Source: Xenopus tropicalis (lineage: Eukaryota > Chordata > Amphibia > Anura > Pipidae). From it: a stretch of 64,000 nt of DNA. Position numbers and translations under genes: made by a program. Below, one piece after another: positions 57,359 to 64,000 of the stretch. The stretch is taken from positions 135,873,506-135,937,505 of the forward strand of contig NC_030681.2 in NCBI RefSeq assembly GCF_000004195.4, read 5' to 3'. Position 1 is the stretch's first letter; each line of letters opens with the position of its first letter. The notes beneath the pieces are model-generated. The model searched no databases, was not told where the DNA came from, and saw only the letters and a list, made by a program, of their open reading frames with translations.

Positions 57359-58477
57359 CAGGTATGGGGTCCATTATTCAGCAGCCTGTTATCCTGAAAA
57401 AATTGTGGGAAGGCCATCTCACAGAACAGGCAGAACAGCCCTATTGGGTTTATTTCATGGTTAAATGATTCCCTTTTCTCTGTAGTAATAAAACAATACC
57501 TTGTACTTGATCCCAACTAAGATATAATTACCCCTTATTGGGGGCAGAACAGCCCTATTGGGTTTATTTAATGGTTAAATGATTCCCTTTTCTCTGTAAT
57601 AATAAAACAGTACCTGTACTTGATCCCAACTAAGATATAATTACCCCTTATTGGGGGCAGAACAGCCCTATTGGGTTTATTTAATGGTTAAATGATTCCC
57701 TTTTCTCTGTAATAATAAAACAGTACCTGTACTTGATCCCAACTAAGATATAATTACCCCTTATTGGGGGCAGAACAATCCTATTGGGTTTATTTCATGG
57801 TTAAATGATTCCCTTTTCTCTGTAATAATAAAACAGTACCTGTACTTGATCCCAACTAAGATATAATTACCCCTTATTGGGGGCAGAACAGCCCTATTGG
57901 GTTTATTCAATGGTTAAATGATTCCCTTTTCTCTGTAATAATAAAACAGTACCTGTACTTGATCCCAACTAAGATATAATTACCCCTTATTGGGGGCAGA
58001 ACAGCCCTATTGGGTTTATTTAATGGTTAAATGATTCCCTTTTCTCTGTAATAATAAAACAGTACCTGTACTTGATCCCAACTAAGATATAATTACCCCT
58101 TATTGGGGGCAGAACAGCCCTATTGGGTTTATTTAATGGTTAAATGATTCCCTTTTCTCTGTAATAATAAAACAGTACCTGTACTTGATCCCAACTAAGA
58201 TATAATTACCCCTTATTGGGGCAGAACAGCCCTTTTGGGTTAATTTAATGGTTAAATGATTCCCTTTTCTCTGTAATAATAAAACAGTACCTGTACTTGA
58301 TCCCAACTAAGATATGATTAATCCTTACTGGAGCCAAAACAATCCTTTTGGGTCAATTTAATGTTTAAATGACTTATTTTGTAGATTTAAGTGTGAATGG
58401 AGAGCCAAATTAAGGAAAGATCCTTTATATTGAAAACCCCTGGCCCCAAGCATTCTGGATAACAGATCCCATACCTG
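57359..58477 (-). mobile_element. CAGGTATGGG MITE with about eight 113-bp units
   Basis: CAGGTATGGGGTCCATTATT and AACAGATCCCATACCTG ends. GTAATAATAAAACAGTACC recurs about eight times from 57484 to 58277. The left non-repeated part is shortened compared with the single-unit copies. The ORF at 57265-57516 is chance. Confidence 0.9.
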
Positions 58478-58751
58478 TAAAAAAGCTACAAACACCCCTT
58501 CATTTGAATACTGGCAGTTGACAATTGGGGGTACAATACTCTTGTATTTGTGTTTATTTATTCCTCATGAAATTCAAAGAATGTTTAATTGTAGCCTTAA
58601 CCTATGGATTGTGGGTAACTGCATGTATATATCACTAAATAGCTGTGTCCTACAGTTCTATGCCAAGTGCAGACATATTTCAGTGCTCTAGATAGAGCAG
58701 ATCTAAAACTTCCAGCGTCTATCCAACAGCTCAACTCATTTAAGGTTGCTG

Positions 58752-60368
58752 GAAAATGTAGCTTTAAACATCTGGGGGAATAAAAATTGACTCCTTGCTT
58801 TTTAAACATGAAAGAAAATCTTTAATGCAGTGACCATACACTATCTTATAGAGGACACCTGTGCAAATACATTCTGTATGCCTGGAACCAATATTGTGCT
58901 GTGGCTTCAATTTTTCATAGGTGTCCCCTTTGAAATGTTAGGATTGACCAACTTATGATGGATATGGAGCTTATATTATATGTGATAACCCAAAGACATA
59001 TATCAAGAATTATAGTAAGCCATTTCATTTAGTGAGCCTTTGCAATGATTATTGAACTGAAATAGATATAAAGGCAGATAAGGTTAGCAGCACATACATT
59101 TAGACATATGCTGTAGGATGCCCTAGTTCCAACAGAGTATATAGCTAATTAGGAACCAGTTTTAATGGAATGAGCTGTCAGGTATAAGTACAATACACAT
59201 ACTCGATAAATACAATATACTGAACAAGCATTATTACTGTTGGAAAAAGAGTTTGTAGAATTTCTCCTGTAGAAGAAATTAATATTACAAAATACATATG
59301 CCAGCCCAGAATTCTCAAGGGCAATAGTGGTTAGTTTTAAATTTTAATGCACTGAGAATAATGAAGGCAAACATCTCAATATAGAGTATTACAGGGGAAC
59401 AAGTGACTTGCCAAACATTCATGATAAAATGTACCGTATATACTCGAGTATAAGCCGATCCGAATATAAGCCGAGGAACCTAATTTTACCTAAGAAAACT
59501 GGAAAAACTTATTGACTCGAGTATAAGCCTAGGGTGGGAAATGCAGTCGCTACTGCTAAGTTTTAATAACCAAAATAAATACCAATACGATTACATTAAA
59601 TGAGGCATCAGTGGGGTATATGTTTTTAAATATTTATTTCAAAGAAAAACAGTAAATTAGCTCTGTAAGTGGAGAAGAGGTTCAACAAAAACAATATGGT
59701 ATCAACAATGATATCTTAAGGGCACTGACCCCTTAGCTTAATCAGCAACCAAGCTAAAACACAAAGTTAAAATCATTCAAAACTATATATAGATTATATA
59801 GAATATAAAGTGCAATGTCTAGTGCAGAATGGAACAGGTGAGGATGGTAGGTGAAGATGAATTTGGGAGCGGGCCAGGGCACTGGAGAGTCTGGTTGCGG
59901 GTGGCCTAATTTGCACACAAAGGAGAGAGGGTGCTAGTCTAGAGGGACCTATGGCACCCGACTCGAGTATAAGCCGAGGGTGACTTTTTCAGCACATTTT
60001 GGGTTCTGAAAAACTAGGCTTATACTCGAGTATATACAGTATATGTTGGTGATTCATTTTCAGATTATGAATTTTTAGAAATTAGATTACAGTTAAACTC
60101 ATTTAGGTTTGTTTTCATGATAATAGGTTTTTTTTCTTATTCACTAGCATATTTACAAAAAAGTTACCCAAAAAGACGGAGTGGAAACTGCAATGTTCAA
60201 TTTATTTTTACAAATTCAAAATAAAAACAATGGAAACTTATTCAACAAAAAAGAAAACTTGAGATAATAAAATAGCTTGAATGTTCAAAATATACCTGTG
60301 GAGGCTTGGTAGGCTTTAGTTGCTGATTTTGTTATTTGAATTCTCAGTATTTTTTTTTATTAATAAAA
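58752..60368 (+). repeat. Left arm of a large inverted duplication
   Basis: Aligns as the reverse complement of 61164-62182, at roughly 90-95% identity by eye with small indels, once the 606-bp MITE at 59434-60039 is removed (arm about 1.01 kb). Anchors: CATCTGGGGGAATAAAAATT (58770), CAAGAATTATAGTAAGCC (59002) and GTGGAGGCTTGGTAGGC (60298). No coding sequence. Confidence 0.9.
59434..60039. mobile_element. MITE with TA duplication (CCGTATATACTCGAG ends)
   Basis: Ends CCGTATATACTCGAGTATAA and TTATACTCGAGTATATACAG, flanked by TA (59432-59433, 60040-60041). The right arm of the inverted duplication holds the empty site, with a single TA at 61492-61493, which fixes the borders exactly. A TA target fits a Tc1/mariner-type origin. 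Confidence 0.9.
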
Positions 60369-61163
60369 TATGTCAAAAAAATGACGCTTGTGACAATTTT
60401 TTTTTACACACACCATTTTCACAGTTTTCCTAACACTCCTATTTTTTTCCAATTGTGCTTTTAATCGGCGAAAATTTGTGGCTTAATGAATGGGCCCCTA
60501 AATGTCTTTTAATGATACTATGTAGAGAAGGGCTATTCTTGAAATGTATTGCTGTTGTACTACCTGCTTATGTGCTGCTTAATTGGGAATAATTCCTATT
60601 AAAGATGAGTGAATTTAGCTTCGCCAAAAATTTAGCGAATCTTTTAAAAGATTTGCAAAATGGTGATAAATTCACAAAACTGTGAAAATGGTGTGCGTCA
60701 AAAAAAAAATTGTCACAAGTGTCATTTTTTTTACATGTGTAACAATTTTTGGTGCACATGTCAAAAAAATTACACGTGACAATTGTTTTTGACACACAGC
60801 ATTTTTTTTTTACACACATCATAATTTTTTTTGCTGCTAGTGACAATTTTTTATCGTTCAGCAAATTTTTACGCAGCAAATTTTGTCACCCATTTCGCAA
60901 AACAATCCACCAATGGCGAAACGTGGAAGTTTGCCGCAAATCCATGCCTGCTGAATAATTTCGCCTATCACTAATGCTATTACCCATTTCTGGGAGAGAA
61001 CATTCAGTGGTCGTTACTAAAGGACAACAACAATGCAGTTGATCATCCACAAACAACAAAAATATGAGAACCGTTTAGAGAACTAGGGGTAAATTTATTA
61101 CAAATTCAAAAAAACTGAGGCAAAAAAGAACCAATCTTAAATTTTCAGACTGACATTTTTGAG
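60369..61163. other. Spacer between the inverted arms
   Basis: About 795 bp. Contains a hAT-like MITE (60598-60973) and MITE-end-like GGGCCCCTAA (60495) and CTAGGGGTAAATTTATTA (61083). No gene. Confidence 0.6.
60598..60973. mobile_element. hAT-like MITE, degenerate
   Basis: TTAAAGATGAGTGAATTTAG and TTCGCCTATCACTAA ends, with the CCACCAATGGCGAAACGTGG block shared with 17666-17685. Target duplication not clean. Confidence 0.55.
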
Positions 61164-62182
61164 ATTTATTAATAAAAAAAAAAAATACTGAGAATTCAAA
61201 TAAACAAAATCAGCAACTAAAGCCTACCAAGCCTCCACAGGTATATTTTGAACATTCAAGCTATTTTATTATCTCAAGTTTTTTTTTGTTGAATAAGTTT
61301 CCATTGTTTTTATTTTGAATTTGTAAAAATAAATTGAACATTGCAGTTTCCACTCCGTCTTTTTGGGTAACTTTTTTGTAAATATGCTAGTGAATAAGAA
61401 AAAAACCTAATATCATGAAAACAAACCTAAATGAGTTTAATTGTAATCTAATTTCTAAAAATTCATAATCTGAAAATGAATCACCACCATATACATTTTA
61501 TTATGAATGTTTGGCGAGTCACTTGTTCCCCTGTAATACAATGTATTGAAATTAGATGTTTTCCTTCATTATTCTCAGTGCATTACAATTTTAAACTAAC
61601 CACTGTTGCCCTTGAGAATTCTGGGCTGGCATATGTATTTTGTAATATTAATTTCTTCTACAGGAGAAATTCTACAAACTCTTTTTCCAACAGTAATAAT
61701 GCTTGTTCAGTATATTGTATTTATCGAGTATGTGTATTGTACTTATATCTGACAGCTCATTCCATTAAAACTGGTTCCTAATTAGCTATATACTCTGTTG
61801 GAACTAGGGCATCCTACAGCATATGTCTAAATGTATGTGCTGCTAACCTTTTCTGCCTTTATATCTATTTCAGTTCAATAATCATTGCAAAGGCTCACTA
61901 AATGAAATGGCTTGCTATAATTCTTGATATATGTCTTTGGGTTATCACATATAATATAAGCTCCATATCCATCATAAGTTGGTCAATCCTAACATTTCAA
62001 AGGGGACACCTATGAAAAATTGAAGCCACAGCACAATATTGGTTCCAGTGCAGGCATACAGAATGTATTTGCACAGGTGTCCTCTATAAGATAGTGTATG
62101 GTCACTGCATTAAAGATTTTCTTTCATGTGTAAAAAGCAAGGAGTCAATTTTTATTCCCCCAGATATTCAAAGCTATATTTT
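61164..62182 (-). repeat. Right arm of the large inverted duplication
   Basis: Reverse complement of 58752-60368, without the MITE. Outer similarity fades beyond about 62182, where a different MITE-like sequence begins. Confidence 0.9.
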
Positions 62183-62495
62183 CACAAAATTTTCGCATCA
62201 GAACGATCATAAATGGTGCAAAAACCTTTCTGGCTTTGAAACAAAATGCATGTTGGAAGCCTTCCATAGACCAACCGGGCGAAAAGATAGTCACGATACC
62301 AAAGCTTGAATGAATAACAACATTTTCGTAGTTGTTGCGAAAAGTATGACTTTTCTGTGGAATAACGAACGTACCACAAAAAAGTCACGAAATGTTAACG
62401 ATATTATTGCGGATATTACGAAATGCTCAATAATTTAGAAAAAATATGATTTCTTCTCAATCGTGGTCATTCGTGCTTTAATGAATAGGCCCCTT
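62183..62495. mobile_element. MITE-like right end (TTTAATGAATAGGCCCC)
   Basis: CACGAAATGTTAACG and CATTCGTGCTTTAATGAATA followed by GGCCCCTTA look like a family A or C related end. Left end not found, perhaps replaced by the inverted arm. Confidence 0.4.
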
Positions 62496-63450
62496 AGCGT
62501 AAGTGCAAGTTGGATTAGGTAATTTTAAAAATCCTAAATATGATTCCAAGAAGACCTGACACTTGGCCACTCTATAGCTCATTTGGTTCTCCCTTCAATT
62601 TTAGGTTCCCTACACTTTTCCAAGTGGGCCTTATTTTTATCATTGTTTGCATGTCTTCATGTCAACTTGATGATAATGATAAAAGGCAGGACAAGTCAAT
62701 AGTTCACACATGCAATCACATATTAAAAATGTACATATTATTACATACCCCAGAAAGAGCTTAACAGATGGCACAAGTTGACCTTGCAGAGATCCATACA
62801 CAGGCTTGTAAAAATAACTGTTTTGCTACTAAAATAATAATCTACTATATCCCAAGAGCTAGCCCCTCAAGATTTTATGAGGATGGAATAAAAATGTTGA
62901 ATATATTTCCTGAAAATATAAAATGTACAGAAAGAAAAAGAAAAGAAAGAACTGCTTTCCAAATGATAGTTTAGCATATTCCATATTCACACTGGATGAA
63001 TATATATGTCTTTTTCATTTAGAGGCACTTGTTCTTCTTTAGCTTAATAATTCCCTGTGAGTTTTGTGGCTCAGCATCGGTTTGTAGTAGTGGGTTGTGG
63101 AATTATATATGAAACTCAGTATCTTTCGCATAGTAAGGACATTACAAGTCACAGGGGAGTTCCTAGTTACCTTTATGCTGTAATTTTTACAGAGCTCTGA
63201 GGTGAGTTGTAATATTCTTGTTAGACATTAAAGGGGTGCTTTATTAATTTTATTGCTGTTTGAATTGCTACTTTTTCTTATGCTTTTGTATGTTTCAGAT
63301 TCAAACCTTGATAACTGCAGCTGATATCTGCCCCTGTACTTAGTGCAACAAGCCACTAGTTCAGTACCCTACCATATCTCTGAAATGGAATTGTTGCTGT
63401 AATCTGTCAAACATTTTTATATTACAGGCCTTACAATGTATGAGTGAACA
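62496..63450. other. No gene recognised
   Basis: Short ORFs only. TTAAAGGGGTGCTTTATTAA at 63229 resembles the left end of a TTAAAGGGG-type MITE without a matching right end. Confidence 0.35.
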
Positions 63451-63454
63451 GATA

Positions 63455-64000
63455 GGGGGAGATTTATCAATCCACGACTGCTCCGAATGCGTCCAAATGC
63501 ATTTTTTTGCGTAATGATCTTTATTTTTGCGACAAATTCGTCGCCGTTGTGACTTTTTCGTATCTTGCGCAAATTTTTCGTCGGCGTTGTGACTTTTTCG
63601 TAGTTTGCGATAACATTTTGCGACAAATTCGTATTGTCGTGCCGAGTACGAAAGTTTCAGATTCATTCAAGCTTCGGTATCGTGACTTTCCTTGGGCCAG
63701 GTTGGAGCTGCAGAGTGCCATTGAGCCCTATGGGAGACTTTCCTTGGGCCGGGTTGGAGCTGCAGAGTGCCATTGAGCCCTATGGGAGGCTTTCCTTGGG
63801 CCGGGTTGGAGCTGCAGAGTGCCATTGAGCCCTATGGGAGGCTTTCCTTGGGCCGGGTTGGAGCTGCAGAGTGCCATTGAGCCCTATGGGAGACTTTCCT
63901 TGGGCCGGGTTGGAGCTGCAGAGTGCCATTGAGCCCTATGGGAGACTTTCCTTGGGCTGGGTTGGAGCTGCAGAGTGCCATTTCCTTGGGCCGGGTTGCA
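63455..64000. mobile_element. Foldback MITE (family C), left part, continuing past the window
   Basis: GGGGGAGATTTATCAATCCA followed by CGACTGCTCCGAATGCGTCC is the family C end. ACTTTTTCGTATCTTGCGCA-like units follow, and then a 52-bp minisatellite occupies the middle. The right end lies outside. Confidence 0.6.
63683..64000 (+). repeat. 52-bp minisatellite, truncated by window end
   Basis: Core GACTTTCCTTGGGCCGGGTT, then GGAGCTGCAGAGTGCCATTG and AGCCCTATGGGA, repeats every 52 bp (63683, 63735, 63787 and so on) for about six copies. Unit variants are few (gact/ggct, ccgg/ccag/ctgg). 52 is not a multiple of 3, so the overlapping ORFs do not encode a repeat protein. Confidence 0.95.

Noticed and set aside
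63507..63828. ORF across the 52-bp minisatellite as a repeat protein
   Set aside because: The period is not a multiple of three, so each unit is read in a different frame.

Overview
This is vertebrate nuclear DNA, most likely from a clawed frog (Xenopus). It has no operons, it is AT-rich and poor in genes, and it is packed with repeat families I recognise as frog-type: foldback MITEs, a tandem-repeat-bearing MITE whose ends read CAGGTATGGGATCC, L2/CR1-like 3' ends ending in TTTATAAATAAA plus a microsatellite tail, and an L1-clade LINE with two ORFs. The genus call is pattern recognition and was not checked against a database.

Only two stretches hold long, convincing coding sequence, and both belong to mobile elements. 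(1) At 26002-30686 on the + strand is a complete Ty3/gypsy-type LTR retrotransposon, best matching the Mag lineage. It has two identical 207-bp LTRs, a 5-bp ATGAA target duplication, a primer site matching tRNA-Ser(GCU), a polypurine tract, and one uninterrupted 1342-residue Gag-Pol frame with every catalytic motif present. (2) At 41085-46990 on the - strand is a nearly full-length L1-clade LINE with ORF1, an endonuclease and a reverse transcriptase. It is flanked by a 10-bp duplication and broken by one frameshift in an A run.

The rest is a mosaic of non-autonomous DNA transposons, often nested. Region by region: 1-1395 is a three-level nest of MITEs. 2421-5140 holds a long inverted repeat and further MITEs. 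5511-7510 holds two palindromic MITEs with TTA target duplications, one inside a CAGGTATGGG MITE and one inside a LINE fragment. 9140-9662 is a decayed CR1-like ORF2 C-terminus. 12-25 kb is mostly unannotatable sequence with scattered MITEs, a (TA)n tract and one possible host terminal exon (23537-23688). 31-41 kb holds TTA/TAA-duplicating MITEs, a 40-bp minisatellite in a MITE and several hAT-like MITEs. 47-58.5 kb holds long arrays of a 113-bp unit carried inside CAGGTATGGG MITEs. 58.75-62.2 kb is a large inverted duplication with arms of about 1 kb. The window ends inside a 52-bp minisatellite.

No host gene can be assigned with confidence, and I found no tRNA, rRNA or CRISPR. The theme that links the window is short tandem arrays carried by MITEs: 39-bp, 40-bp, 52-bp and 113-bp units, each inside a recognisable foldback element.
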